This document shows, piece after piece, positions 54,622 through 63,928 of a stretch of DNA of 64,000 bases. Made by a program: the position numbers and the translations under genes. Under the pieces are notes generated by a model. The model ran no database searches. It was not told where the DNA came from and worked only from the letters and a program-made list of their open reading frames with translations. Within the stretch, counting starts at the first letter, position 1; every line of letters begins with the position of its first letter. Source of the stretch: Shinella sp. PSBB067 (GTDB taxonomy: Bacteria > Pseudomonadota > Alphaproteobacteria > Rhizobiales > Rhizobiaceae); the NCBI RefSeq assembly GCF_016839145.1, contig NZ_CP069303.1, positions 3,394,501-3,458,500 on the forward strand, written 5' to 3'.

Positions 54622-56198
54622 GAGATTTCCATTTTCCCGGGCGGTCCGTCGTCCGCGGCCAGGAATGCATGATCGCCACAGCGCATCCCGCCGCGTCCGC
54701 CGCCGCCTTCGGCATCCTGCAATCGGGCGGAAACGCCTTCGACGCCGCGATCTGCGCCGCCGCGCTGCTGGCGGTGGTGGAGCCGCAGGCAAGCGGCGTC
54801 GGCGGCGACAGCTTCGTTCTTGGTCATGCGTGCGCCTCCGCAAGGACATTCGGCCTCAACGGATCGGGCAAGAGCGCCGCCGCGATGACCGCCGACGCCC
54901 TGCGCGCGTTGGGCTATACCGGGATGCCGCTGCGCGGCGCGCTTGCCGTCACCTGCCCGGGGGCGGTGGACACCTGGGCGCGCCTCCATGCCGACCACGG
55001 CAGCCTGGATTGGGAGAGACTCTTCCATCCAGCCATCAGGGCGGCCGCCGACGGTTATGTCGTCGCCGACCGCGTGGCGCTCGACTGGAGCTCCTTCGCG
55101 CCGGCACTGGCGACGACGCCGGAGGCGGCGGCCCGGTTCCTCACGGGCGGCCGCGCCTTCCGCGCCGGCGAAATCCACCGCCAGCCGGAGCTTGCACTGA
55201 CGTTGCGCGAGATCGCGGCCAAGGGCCGCGACGGTTTCTATCGCGGCTGGGTCGCGGACGATATCGTGGCGACCCTCGAACGCGGAGGGTCCTGCCTCTC
55301 GCACGACGACCTCGAAAGAACGGCGTCATTCTACGTCGATCCGTTGCGCATCGACTACAAGGGCTTCGAGGTCCTGCAGCTTCCGGCCAACAATCAGGGC
55401 GCCACGGCCCTCCTCCTGCTGAACATTCTCAAGCATCTGCCGAAGACCGACCATTTCAGCGCGGAACGCTTCCACCTGCTGCTCGAAGCGGCGCGGCTCG
55501 CCTATCGCGAGCGCGATCGCTCGATCGGCGACCCGGAGCACAGCGCCGTCGACCACCGGCGGTTCACCAGCGACGCCCATGCCGCCGCGCTCGCCGCCAT
55601 GATCGACGGGGACAGGACGACAAGGGAATTCGGGGAGCCGGCCACGCGCAAATCCGATACCACCACCATTTCGGTGGTGGACGGTTCCGGCAACGCGGTG
55701 ACGCTGATCAATTCGCTCTACCACCATTTCGGCAGTTGCGTCCTGGCGCCGAAATCCGGCGTACTGCTTCAGAACCGCGGCAGCGGCTTCAATCTGGTAC
55801 CTGGCCATCCGAACGAATTCGGGCCCGGAAAACGCCCGCTCCACACGATCATGCCCGGCATGACGCTGAAGGACGGAAAGCCGTCGCTGGTCTACGGCGT
55901 CATGGGCGGGGACTACCAGGCGATCGGTCACGCGCAGCTCGTCACCAATGTCGTCGACTTCGGCCTCGACGTGCAAGAGGCCATCGACCTGCCGCGGACC
56001 TTCCATTTCAAGGGGTTTGCCGAGGTCGAACGCTCGATGCCCGCGCATATCGTCGAGGGCCTGACCAGGAGGGGCCACAGCGTCCAGGTGGCGCATCTTC
56101 CCATCGGCGGGGCGCAGGCCATCTGGATCGATCCGCAGCGCGGTACGCTTGCCGGCGGGTCGGACCCCCGCAAGGACGGCCTGGCGATCGGGATGTGA
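54618..56198 (+). CDS. Gamma-glutamyltransferase homologue, cytoplasmic
   Basis: 526-residue Ntn-hydrolase of the GGT family. The autocatalytic nucleophile is Thr348 in DTTTISVVD, preceding GSCVLAPKSGVLLQNRGSGF and the PGKRPLHTIMPGM segment; the N-terminal half has GGNAFDAAICAAALLAVVEPQASGVGG. Unlike periplasmic GGT it has no signal peptide, so it acts inside the cell as YwrD-type relatives do. Possible roles are removal or transfer of a gamma-glutamyl group or hydrolysis of another amide in the pathway. ATG 54618 overlaps the ATPase stop. Confidence 0.87.
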   Translation: MRDFHFPGRSVVRGQECMIATAHPAASAAAFGILQSGGNAFDAAICAAALLAVVEPQASGVGGDSFVLGHACASARTFGLNGSGKSAAAMTADALRALGYTGMPLRGALAVTCPGAVDTWARLHADHGSLDWERLFHPAIRAAADGYVVADRVALDWSSFAPALATTPEAAARFLTGGRAFRAGEIHRQPELALTLREIAAKGRDGFYRGWVADDIVATLERGGSCLSHDDLERTASFYVDPLRIDYKGFEVLQLPANNQGATALLLLNILKHLPKTDHFSAERFHLLLEAARLAYRERDRSIGDPEHSAVDHRRFTSDAHAAALAAMIDGDRTTREFGEPATRKSDTTTISVVDGSGNAVTLINSLYHHFGSCVLAPKSGVLLQNRGSGFNLVPGHPNEFGPGKRPLHTIMPGMTLKDGKPSLVYGVMGGDYQAIGHAQLVTNVVDFGLDVQEAIDLPRTFHFKGFAEVERSMPAHIVEGLTRRGHSVQVAHLPIGGAQAIWIDPQRGTLAGGSDPRKDGLAIGM

Positions 56199-56201
56199 TC
56201 G

Positions 56202-57485
56202 ATGAACAGTTCGGTCGCTATCGTCGGGGCGGGCGTGATCGGAACAGTCACCGCCATCGAACTCGACCGCCTCGGTTACGATGTCACGCTGATCGACCGG
56301 GACGAGCCGGGCAGCAGCGGGGCGGCAAGCTCCGGCAACGGGGGCTGGCTCTGCCCGGCCTCCATCATTCCTGTTTCCGTGCCTTCGCTGTTGTGGCGCC
56401 TGCCGTCGTTCCTCTTCGGAAGGTCGGCGCCCCTCAGCGGCAACCTTGGTTTTGCCATCCGCAACGCCCGCCATTTTGCACGTTTCGTGACCTCCGGGCT
56501 TACGCTCGAGCGGGTTCGTCACAAGGCGGGCGCCCTCTCCACCCTGCTTTCCGACACGGTCGCGCGGCACCAGGCCCTCGCGAAGGAGGCCGGCCTGCAA
56601 CATCTGATCAGGTCGGAAGGCCTCCTCTACACCTACGGCAGCGAGCAGGCCTTTCGCCGCGACCTGCGCTGGTGGACCCTGCGACGCGAGCTCGGCGTGA
56701 ACTGGACCTTCCTCGACGGCAGGGCGTTGCGTGCGGAAGAGCCGGGCATCGAGCGCGATTGTTTCGGCGCAGTCCTGGTCACCGACGGTGGCCATTGCAT
56801 CGATCCCGCAGGTTACGTCAGGGGTCTTGCCGATCACGCCCGTCGACGCGGCGTCCATGTCATCAAGGCCGACGTCACGAGGCTGATCCACGCCGGCCAC
56901 AGGCTTGCGGGGCTCGAAACGTCGCAGGGGATGCTCGCGTTCGATGCGGTCGTGATTTGCGGCGGTGCGCATTCGCGCGCCCTCGCGCGCCAGATCGGCG
57001 ACGACCCGCCCCTTCTCAGCGAGCGGGGCTACCATGTCACGCTGCCGCCGGGCGAACGATTGAGGCGGCCCGTCATGTTCGATGACGCTTTGATGGTCGC
57101 AACCCCGATGATCGACGGCATCCGTCTGGCCGGCCAGGTCGAGATCGCCGGCCCGGACAGCCCGCCCGACTGGTCGCGCGCCCAGGCATTGCTCGATCTC
57201 GCCCGACGATACTTCGGCGCCCTGCCGGGCGACATCCGGCAGCCGGGCGTTTCCATCTGGATGGGCCGCCGGCCGGCCATCGCCGACGAGCTTCCCGTCA
57301 TCGGACGCGCGACGAACATGGAGAACGTGCATTTCGCGTTCGGACACGGCTTTACGGGACTGGGCGCCGCGCCGGCCACCGCCGCGCTTGCGGCACGATC
57401 CCTGCAATCCGTTTGCGCGGCTTCACCGCAAGCCTCCCCCTTTTCCCCTCAACGCTTCCCGGTGCGCACGAGCAGCCCGCCTTAA
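56202..57485 (+). CDS. DadA-like FAD-dependent oxidoreductase
   Basis: 427 residues: dinucleotide-binding GAGVIG at 9-14, SSGNGGWLCPAS near 44, and C-terminal WMGRRPAIADELPVIGRA followed by FAFGHGFTGLGAAPATAAL, the pattern of D-amino acid dehydrogenase and other DAO-family enzymes that oxidise a C-N bond to an imine. An amine or amino acid intermediate of the cluster is the probable substrate. It follows the GGT gene by three bases. The last 25 residues are a variable tail. Confidence 0.88.
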   Translation: MNSSVAIVGAGVIGTVTAIELDRLGYDVTLIDRDEPGSSGAASSGNGGWLCPASIIPVSVPSLLWRLPSFLFGRSAPLSGNLGFAIRNARHFARFVTSGLTLERVRHKAGALSTLLSDTVARHQALAKEAGLQHLIRSEGLLYTYGSEQAFRRDLRWWTLRRELGVNWTFLDGRALRAEEPGIERDCFGAVLVTDGGHCIDPAGYVRGLADHARRRGVHVIKADVTRLIHAGHRLAGLETSQGMLAFDAVVICGGAHSRALARQIGDDPPLLSERGYHVTLPPGERLRRPVMFDDALMVATPMIDGIRLAGQVEIAGPDSPPDWSRAQALLDLARRYFGALPGDIRQPGVSIWMGRRPAIADELPVIGRATNMENVHFAFGHGFTGLGAAPATAALAARSLQSVCAASPQASPFSPQRFPVRTSSPP

Positions 57486-57494
57486 GGAGATACC

Positions 57495-58838
57495 ATGTCC
57501 GAGACCCCCATTTCGATCCACAAGCTCTGCGACCTGGACGAGGCCCAGCGCAAAAGCCTGCTGCAACGCACGGAAAACGATCTGAGCGCCTTCATGGAGA
57601 AGGTGATCCCGATCATCGACGCCGTCCGGCGCGATGGCGACAAGGCGCTTGCCGACTTTGCGAACAGGTTCGACAAGGCCCCGATCGCCGCGGACCAAAT
57701 TCGTGCGACGCCCGGGGAATTCGCCGCCGCCCGTGCATCTATCGACCGCGAGCTGATCGAAACGCTCGAATTCGCCGCGAAAAACATCCGTCACTTCCAT
57801 GAAAGGCAGATGCCGGAAACGCTGGCCCTGCACGAGACGCATCCCGGCGTCCTCGTCGGCGACCGCTGGAACGCGATCGACTCCGTTGCCTGCTATGTCC
57901 CGCGCGGCAAGGGCTCCTTCCCGAGCTCCGTCCTGATGACCGCGATTCCCGCGAAGGTGGCAGGCGTGAAGAAGGTCGTCGTCATCACACCGCCCGGCCC
58001 CGACGGAACCGTCGATCCGGCGACCCTGGTCGCTGCCGAGATCGCCGGGGTAGCAGACGTCTTCAAATGCGGCGGGGCGCAAGGCATCGCGGCCGTCGCG
58101 TTCGGGACGCAGACGGTTCCCAAATGCGACAAGGTCGTCGGCCCCGGCAGCCCATGGGTGGTGGCGGCAAAAAAGCAGCTTTCGTCCGTCATCGATCCCG
58201 GCAGCCCGGCCGGTCCGAGCGAGTTGATCGTCTTCTCGGACGGCACCGTCCCGCCGGAGCTGGTCGCCCTGGATCTGTGCGTGGAATCCGAGCACGGTCC
58301 CGACTCGTCGGTGTTCTTCGTCACCGACAGCGAGGACTTCGCACATGCCGTTGCTTCCCGCATACCCGCCTTCTGGTCACAGATGGGGGACGTCCGGGCG
58401 CAATATTCCAAAACCGTCCTTTCCGGCCCGAGAGGCGGGATCGTCGTTACCCGCACGAAGGAGGAAGCCTTCGCCTTCGTCAACGACTACGCTCCGGAAC
58501 ACCTCGCGGTCCTCGCCGACAATGCCTGGCAATACCTCACCCGCTTTGAACATGCAGGCGAGATTCTCCTTGGCCCGCATTCGGCGATCAGCATCGCCAA
58601 CTTCGTGCTCGGACCGAGCCATGTCCTGCCGACGGGAGCGGCCGCGAAAACGATGTCTCCCCTGGCAGTCTTCGATTTCCTGAAGCGCACGTCGATCGCG
58701 TCCCTTTCCGAGGCGGCCTACGAAAGCTTTGCCGGCCATGCGGAGCGCCTCGCGCGGTATGAGGGCTTCGATGGCCATGCCAACGCGGTCTCGTCAATCC
58801 GGGACAAGGTTCTCCACGCGGCCGCGCGCACTGCCTGA
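57495..58838 (+). CDS. Histidinol dehydrogenase homologue, catabolic type
   Basis: 447-residue HisD-family protein. HisD oxidises an amino alcohol to the acid with two NAD. The catalytic Glu335-His336 (PEHL) and zinc-type His267 (SEHGPD) and His428 (DGHANAV) are kept. Two other zinc-ligand positions differ from E. coli HisD: Gln259 aligns with Glu264 and Asp360 with Asn369. NAD-contacting FPSSVLMTAIPAKVAGV is present. Its location far from his genes, ending a catabolic operon, and these changes point to another alcohol or aldehyde substrate, as in other HisD-like enzymes such as HpsN. Starts at 57495, nine bases behind the oxidoreductase gene. Confidence 0.88.
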   Translation: MSETPISIHKLCDLDEAQRKSLLQRTENDLSAFMEKVIPIIDAVRRDGDKALADFANRFDKAPIAADQIRATPGEFAAARASIDRELIETLEFAAKNIRHFHERQMPETLALHETHPGVLVGDRWNAIDSVACYVPRGKGSFPSSVLMTAIPAKVAGVKKVVVITPPGPDGTVDPATLVAAEIAGVADVFKCGGAQGIAAVAFGTQTVPKCDKVVGPGSPWVVAAKKQLSSVIDPGSPAGPSELIVFSDGTVPPELVALDLCVESEHGPDSSVFFVTDSEDFAHAVASRIPAFWSQMGDVRAQYSKTVLSGPRGGIVVTRTKEEAFAFVNDYAPEHLAVLADNAWQYLTRFEHAGEILLGPHSAISIANFVLGPSHVLPTGAAAKTMSPLAVFDFLKRTSIASLSEAAYESFAGHAERLARYEGFDGHANAVSSIRDKVLHAAARTA

Positions 58839-59013
58839 GACGCCCGGCGCCACCGCGCCCGTTCCTTGCCTGGAGAACGCACGCCGGGCGATTGTCCCAT
58901 GCGGGGGTATTCCCGCCATGCTAGGATACGTCGCCCGTGGCGCCGTGTGGCGCTGCAACGAACAAATCCCGCCGTGCCGCGTTCTCCAGCGCAAACGGCG
59001 AAAGGAGCGCGTC

Positions 59014-59277
59014 ATGGTCTTCAAGGAAGGAACCTTCAAGGGCGAGGTGCCCGAGCATTTCGACGGGCCTCATCCGGCCTGGCTCGAGGCCGCGGTCGCC
59101 GATGCGCTTTCGGTGGCGGGCGACGTGGACGCCTCTGATATCACCGTGACCTGCAAGGGAACGCGCATCGTGCTCTCGGGCAGTATCGGCTCCGCCGAGG
59201 AGGCCGAGCGCGCGGTGACCATCGCCGCTTCGGTCAAGGAGGTCAGCGAGGTCGACAACCGGCTTTCCTGGCTCTGA
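59014..59277 (+). CDS. Small BON-domain protein
   Basis: 87 residues holding one BON domain: PAWLEAAVADALSVAGDVDASDITVTCKG in its first half, IVLSGSIGSAEEAERAVTIAASVKEVSEVDNRL in its second, with the conserved glycine of the beta-turn. No signal peptide, so cytoplasmic. BON domains bind membranes or ligands in stress-related proteins. ATG 59014 follows AAAGGAG. Lies alone between the cluster and the acyl-CoA synthetase. Confidence 0.85.
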   Translation: MVFKEGTFKGEVPEHFDGPHPAWLEAAVADALSVAGDVDASDITVTCKGTRIVLSGSIGSAEEAERAVTIAASVKEVSEVDNRLSWL

Positions 59278-59351
59278 CCCCGCAAAAGCCGCCATTGCGG
59301 GGCGGCCCTCCGGAATGCTAGGTGCAATGCAGCAAACTGGAGTGACGCCGG

Positions 59352-60995
59352 ATGCTCGCTGCACGACCGACCTATGATGCCCTGTACCGGGATTTCCGCT
59401 GGCAGATCCCCGAACGGTTCAACATCGGCGTTGCCGTCTCCAACGCCTGGGCGGCGCGCGAGCCGGGCCGCGTCTGTCTCCAGCATTTCCTGCCGGATGC
59501 GCCGCCGCTCTCCATGACCTATGGCGAGCTCGCCGCCCGCTCCGACGCCTTCGCCGCGGCACTGGCGGCGGAGGGCGTGCGCGCGGGCGACCGCGTCGCT
59601 ATCCTGCTGCCGCAGGGCTTCGAGACGGTCGTCACGCATGTCGCCATCTACAAGCTCGGCGCCATCGCCCTGCCGCTCGCCCTGCTCTTCGGCGCGGATG
59701 CCCTGCTCTACCGGCTGAGGAATGCCGGGGCGAGGGCGATCGTCACGAACCGCTTCGGCCTGGACCGCCTCGCCCCGATCCGCAGCGATCTTCCGACGCT
59801 GGAGCTGGTGGTGACGACCGAGCCCGGTGCGGACCCCGCCGCCCGATCGTTCCAGGACCTGGTTTCCCGCCACGCCGGTCCCTTCGCCCCCGTGGACAGC
59901 GGGCCGGACGATCCGGCCATGATGATCTACACCTCGGGCACCACCGGTCCGCCGAAGGGCGCGCTGCATGGGCATCGCGTGCTGCTCGGCCATGTGCCCG
60001 GCTTCCAGATGCATCACGAGTTCCTGCCGCAGCCCGGCGACCGCATCTGGACCCCGTCCGACTGGGCCTGGGCGGGCGGGCTCCTCAACGTGCTGCTGCC
60101 GGCGCTGCTGCTCGGCGTGCCGGTCGTCTCCTCGCCCGGCCAGAAATTCGATCCCGACATGGCCTACCGCATCATGCAGGACATGGACGTGCGCAACGCC
60201 TTCATCCCGCCGACGGCGCTGCGGCTGATGAAGACGGTCGCCGATCCGCGCGGGACATACCGGCTCAACCTGCGCACCATCGGTTCGGCCGGCGAATCGC
60301 TCGGCCGCGAGACCTGGGAATGGGTGCGCGACACGCTCGGCATCACCATCAACGAGTTCTACGGCCAGACCGAGTGCAACATCGTGCTCGGCTCGATCGG
60401 CAAGATCGGCGTGTCGCGGCCGGGGCCGATCGGCAAGCCCGTGCCGGGCCATGTGGTCGCGATCGTCGATACGGATGGCCGGGAGGTACCGCGCGGCACC
60501 GTCGGCCAGGTCGCCGTCAGGCGGCCCGACCCCGTGATGTTCCTCGGCTACTGGCAGGACGAGAAGGCGACGGCGGCGAAATTCGTCGGCGACTGGCTGA
60601 TGACCGGCGATCTCGGCCGCATGGACGAGGAGGGCTACGTCACCTTCTTCGGCCGCGACGACGACGTCATCACCTCCTCCGGCTACCGCATCGGCCCGAG
60701 CGAGATCGAGGACTGCCTTGCCGGCCACCCCGCCGTGCAGCTCGCCGCCGCCGTCGGCAAGCCGGACCCGGTGCGCACGGAAATCGTCAAGGCCTATGTG
60801 GTGCTGCGCCCCGGCCAGGCGCCCTCGCCGGCGCTGGCGGCCGACATACGCGAATGGGTGAAGTCACGGCTTTCCATGCACGAATATCCGCGGGAGGTCG
60901 ATTTCGTGGATTCCCTGCCGCTGACCACGTCCGGCAAGGTCATCCGCCACCTCCTGCGCAAGCGCGCGGCCGAAGAGGCCGCACACGCGGCATAG
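59352..60995 (+). CDS. Acyl-CoA synthetase (AMP-forming)
   Basis: 547-residue ANL-superfamily ligase activating a carboxylic acid with ATP and CoA. P-loop-like IYTSGTTGPPKGALHGH from about residue 193, NEFYGQTECN near 333, and WLMTGDLGRMDEEGYVTFFGRDDDVITSSGYRIGP (in pieces) with the ATP-gripping Asp and hinge. The C-terminal catalytic Lys is in LPLTTSGKVIRHLLR. Sequence resembles acetyl- or medium-chain acyl-CoA synthetases; the chain length is not determined. Confidence 0.9.
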   Translation: MLAARPTYDALYRDFRWQIPERFNIGVAVSNAWAAREPGRVCLQHFLPDAPPLSMTYGELAARSDAFAAALAAEGVRAGDRVAILLPQGFETVVTHVAIYKLGAIALPLALLFGADALLYRLRNAGARAIVTNRFGLDRLAPIRSDLPTLELVVTTEPGADPAARSFQDLVSRHAGPFAPVDSGPDDPAMMIYTSGTTGPPKGALHGHRVLLGHVPGFQMHHEFLPQPGDRIWTPSDWAWAGGLLNVLLPALLLGVPVVSSPGQKFDPDMAYRIMQDMDVRNAFIPPTALRLMKTVADPRGTYRLNLRTIGSAGESLGRETWEWVRDTLGITINEFYGQTECNIVLGSIGKIGVSRPGPIGKPVPGHVVAIVDTDGREVPRGTVGQVAVRRPDPVMFLGYWQDEKATAAKFVGDWLMTGDLGRMDEEGYVTFFGRDDDVITSSGYRIGPSEIEDCLAGHPAVQLAAAVGKPDPVRTEIVKAYVVLRPGQAPSPALAADIREWVKSRLSMHEYPREVDFVDSLPLTTSGKVIRHLLRKRAAEEAAHAA

Positions 60996-61054
60996 GGCAT
61001 TTCCCTCTTGCCGCATTGTCCGGCATAGAAGCGATTCCGCTTCGGCTGGAAGCT

Positions 61055-62326
61055 CTAGCGCCGCGCCAGCGACCTGATCTTCTCGCGCAGGAGCCGCGCC
61101 ACGTTGCGGGTGTTGCGATAAAGGTGGAGCTGCGTGGCGACCTGCCGCACGTCGCGGTCGCGGTTCTGCTGCAGGCCGATGACGAGCGTGCCCATGTCCT
61201 CGCGCTCCTCCCAGAACCGGCTCATGACCGGATGGTCGGGCACCGCGCAGGAATCCGAGCGCACGATATTGGCGTCGTCGAGGTGCCATTCGGTGAGTTC
61301 GGCCAGAAGCAGCTTGCCGGGCGAATAGCGCGCGTAATCCTCGTTATAGGCGGTCTTCCAGGTGTAGGCCTCGCCACCCGTCAGGAACACGACCATGGAG
61401 GCGATGGCGCGCCCGTCGAGGTCGAGCGTGTGGATGCGCACGCCGTCCGTTTCCGCAAGGTTGGTGATCGCCTCGCGGGCGAAGGCGGCGCGGTAGCGAT
61501 CGTTGATCATCGCCGTGCGACCGCGGCCCTTCCAGCCGGCGGCCTCCAGCAGCAGGAACTCCTCCATGCGAAGGCGGATTTCGGCCGGCTGGCGCGCGAC
61601 GTTGTAGCTGAGCTCGCCAAGCCGGTCGAGCCTGCGCCATTGCCGGCGCAGCTCGCGGAAATGCTCCGGCGAGATGGCCTTCTGCAGATAGGTCTGGCCG
61701 TCGAGCAGGCTTTCCAGCATGGGCCGGCTATGGGTATCGGTCACCGTGAGCGGCAGGTTCCTGCCGATCGCGACGGCGCGCATCAATTGCGCGAAGGCGC
61801 CGTTGAGGCGAAGGTCGGGCAGGACCAGGATCGGCGGCAGGCCGATGCCGGGCGCGGCAAGCGCCTCCAGGAGGTTGTCGAGCGTCTCGGCCGCCCCCTC
61901 GGCATCGACGAGGGGCGTGCCGAGAGGGCCGAAGGGGTTCGACCAGACGCGCAGGATGCTGGCGCCGATGGAAAAACCCGGCTTCTCGATGGAGAAGGGC
62001 ATCAGGAACCGCAGGCGGCTGCGACCTTCGCCCTCGTCGCGGATGACGGAGAGGCGCACGGTGCGATCCTCGAGCCGCGGCATGGCGGGGGCAAGGAAGC
62101 GGCCGGTGAAGAAGACGTTCGGCTCCATGACGCGGTTCGACAGGAAGTCCAGTTCCTGCTGGAGCTCGTAGCCCGCCGTTGCCGGATAGAGCGCCAGCGA
62201 GCGACCCGGGCGGCCGACGGCAATGCACTGGTCGGCCGGCGGCTGCGCGAGCGGGGCGGCCGGCGGGATGGCGGCCTGGGCACGGCCGGCCGCAATCGCG
62301 TGGTCGAAGCCGTGGCTATCGGTCAT
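61055..62326 (-). CDS. GNAT/FemAB-like acyltransferase (BioF2 domain)
   Basis: 423-residue protein with a BioF2-type GNAT domain in its C-terminal half: EFLLLEAAGWKGRGRTAMI, IASMVVFLTGGEAYTWKTAYNEDYARYSPGKLLLAELT in pieces, the last being the typical acceptor-site segment. Such proteins occur in polysaccharide synthesis clusters and modify sugars or lipids. The start ATG 62326 lies 11 bases inside the flippase gene, so the two are coupled. Confidence 0.8.
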   Translation of the reverse strand: MTDSHGFDHAIAAGRAQAAIPPAAPLAQPPADQCIAVGRPGRSLALYPATAGYELQQELDFLSNRVMEPNVFFTGRFLAPAMPRLEDRTVRLSVIRDEGEGRSRLRFLMPFSIEKPGFSIGASILRVWSNPFGPLGTPLVDAEGAAETLDNLLEALAAPGIGLPPILVLPDLRLNGAFAQLMRAVAIGRNLPLTVTDTHSRPMLESLLDGQTYLQKAISPEHFRELRRQWRRLDRLGELSYNVARQPAEIRLRMEEFLLLEAAGWKGRGRTAMINDRYRAAFAREAITNLAETDGVRIHTLDLDGRAIASMVVFLTGGEAYTWKTAYNEDYARYSPGKLLLAELTEWHLDDANIVRSDSCAVPDHPVMSRFWEEREDMGTLVIGLQQNRDRDVRQVATQLHLYRNTRNVARLLREKIRSLARR

Positions 62327-63749
62327 GGCGGTCCATCCCGTTGACGAGGTTCGCCGGCACCGGATTGGCGAAGGCGAAGAGAATGATCGAGAGCTTTCCG
62401 CGCACAGCAAGGTGCAGCAGCAGCGCCTCGACGACCATGGCGCTGGCCGTGGCGACGGCCGCCCCGGTGACGCCGAAGAGCGGAATGAGGGTGACGTTGA
62501 AGGCGATATTGGCCGCAAAGGCCACGGCATAGACGATGGCGCACAGCCGCTGCTCGCCGGACATGGTGAGCAGCACTTCGCCGGGACCGACGAGCGCCTT
62601 GGCGAGAATGCCGGCAAGCAGGATCGCCATCAGCCCGTGGCCCGCCGTGAAGGCCGGGCCGAACAGCGACAGGAGGAAATGGCCGGACGCGACGACGCCG
62701 AGGCCGACGGCCAGCGACGGCCAGAAGCTCCAGCGCACCGTCTCGCCGGCAAAGCGCGCGAGCGCGAGGCGGTCGCCGGAGGAGAACAGGGCGGAAAAGC
62801 GCGGGGCCGCCGCGGCCTTCACGGAGAAGAACACGAAATGCACCAGCGCCATGGTCTTGGCCGCCGCGAAATAGATCGCCACGCTTTCGGGATCGAGAAA
62901 GAGGCCGACGACGATGACGTCGGAATTGGTCAGCAGGAAACCGAAGCCCTCGATGACGAAGATCGGCAGCGCGGCCCTGATCCAGAGCGAGGTCTCGACC
63001 TTGCGCGGCCCGGCGACATAGCGCTTGCGCAGCCGCCATACGATGTTGAAGAACTGCACGACCGTCGTGAGATAGGTGGCGGCAAGGGCGGCGACCATCG
63101 CCGTCAGCGCCGTATGCGGCGCGCCCATCCGCACGGCGATCACCATGAAGACGAGGATCAGCAGGGGCCGGACGATGTAGGTGGGACTGAGCGCCACCAG
63201 CGCCCAGCTATGCGCGCGCGCCGTCCCGTCGAGCACGTCGCCGAGCGCGATCATCGGCATGCAGAAGAGGCCGATGAAGAGGGGCACGACATAATAGCCG
63301 GCGAAGCTCTCGCGGAACAGCCAGAGGACGAGGAAGCCCAGCATCGCCAGCATCGTCGAGGACAGCATGGCGAAGGTGCGGGCCGTCGAGGTGAGGCCGC
63401 GGATTTCCGCATGCGCGTTGCGCCCGGCATAGTCCGGCAGGAAGCGCACGACGGTCGTATGGAGGCCGAGGCAGGACATGTCGCCGCAGATGACCACGAG
63501 CGCCCAGACGAAGACGAAGATGCCGTATTCGAACTCGCCCATCACGCGCGCAAGGATGATCTGCGAGACGAAGGCGATGGCGGCGCTGACGACGCGGATG
63601 GCGAAGGTGATGAGCGCCATGCGCTGGGCGAGGTTGCGCGGATCTTCGCCGGCCAGCACGGAGGCAACGGCGCGCAGAAAGGGCTCCGCCTTGCCACGCA
63701 GGCCCGCAGGCAGCAACTTCTCCGCCGACTGGATGACAGCCATCAACAC
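62316..63749 (-). CDS. Polysaccharide flippase, Wzx/MATE-like
   Basis: 477-residue membrane protein with 12-14 hydrophobic helices of the polysaccharide-transporter (Wzx/RfbX) family: ALITFAIRVVSAAIAFVSQIILARVMG in the first helices, FVFVWALVVICGDMSCLGLHTTVVRFLPDYAGRN in pieces. It probably flips a lipid-linked oligosaccharide. It pairs with the GNAT gene downstream; no glycosyltransferase is in the window. Confidence 0.88.
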   Translation of the reverse strand: MLMAVIQSAEKLLPAGLRGKAEPFLRAVASVLAGEDPRNLAQRMALITFAIRVVSAAIAFVSQIILARVMGEFEYGIFVFVWALVVICGDMSCLGLHTTVVRFLPDYAGRNAHAEIRGLTSTARTFAMLSSTMLAMLGFLVLWLFRESFAGYYVVPLFIGLFCMPMIALGDVLDGTARAHSWALVALSPTYIVRPLLILVFMVIAVRMGAPHTALTAMVAALAATYLTTVVQFFNIVWRLRKRYVAGPRKVETSLWIRAALPIFVIEGFGFLLTNSDVIVVGLFLDPESVAIYFAAAKTMALVHFVFFSVKAAAAPRFSALFSSGDRLALARFAGETVRWSFWPSLAVGLGVVASGHFLLSLFGPAFTAGHGLMAILLAGILAKALVGPGEVLLTMSGEQRLCAIVYAVAFAANIAFNVTLIPLFGVTGAAVATASAMVVEALLLHLAVRGKLSIILFAFANPVPANLVNGMDRHDR

Positions 63750-63849
63750 AGGAACCCGAACGCTACGCAGAACTCAACAGGGCCAGTCTTGGCAGATCAG
63801 GGTTAACAAAGGGTTGGACGACCCGGTGCGAAAGGCCCGGCCGGCAAAG

Positions 63850-63875
63850 AAAATGCCGCCCGAAGGCGGCATTCC
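63850..63875 (-). terminator. Terminator of secA
   Basis: On the minus strand AATGCCGCC-TTCG-GGCGGCATT forms a 9-bp stem with a stable UUCG loop followed by TTCTTT, 55 bases behind the secA stop codon. The gap 63750-63928 otherwise shows nothing. Confidence 0.8.
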
Positions 63876-63928
63876 AATCGGCGTGTTACGCCATACCGCG
63901 AGCGGCGAGGCGGGCCATCGGGCGTCTG

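Noticed and set aside
54512..57085. Plus-strand open frame of 857 codons
   Set aside because: Out-of-frame shadow of the ATPase, GGT and FAD oxidoreductase genes, which have clear catalytic motifs in their own frames.
55326..57407. Minus-strand open frame of 693 codons
   Set aside because: Antisense shadow of GGT and oxidoreductase genes; no recognisable domain.
60320..62344. Plus-strand open frame of 674 codons
   Set aside because: Runs out of frame through the acyl-CoA synthetase gene and antisense through the GNAT gene; typical GC-rich artefact.
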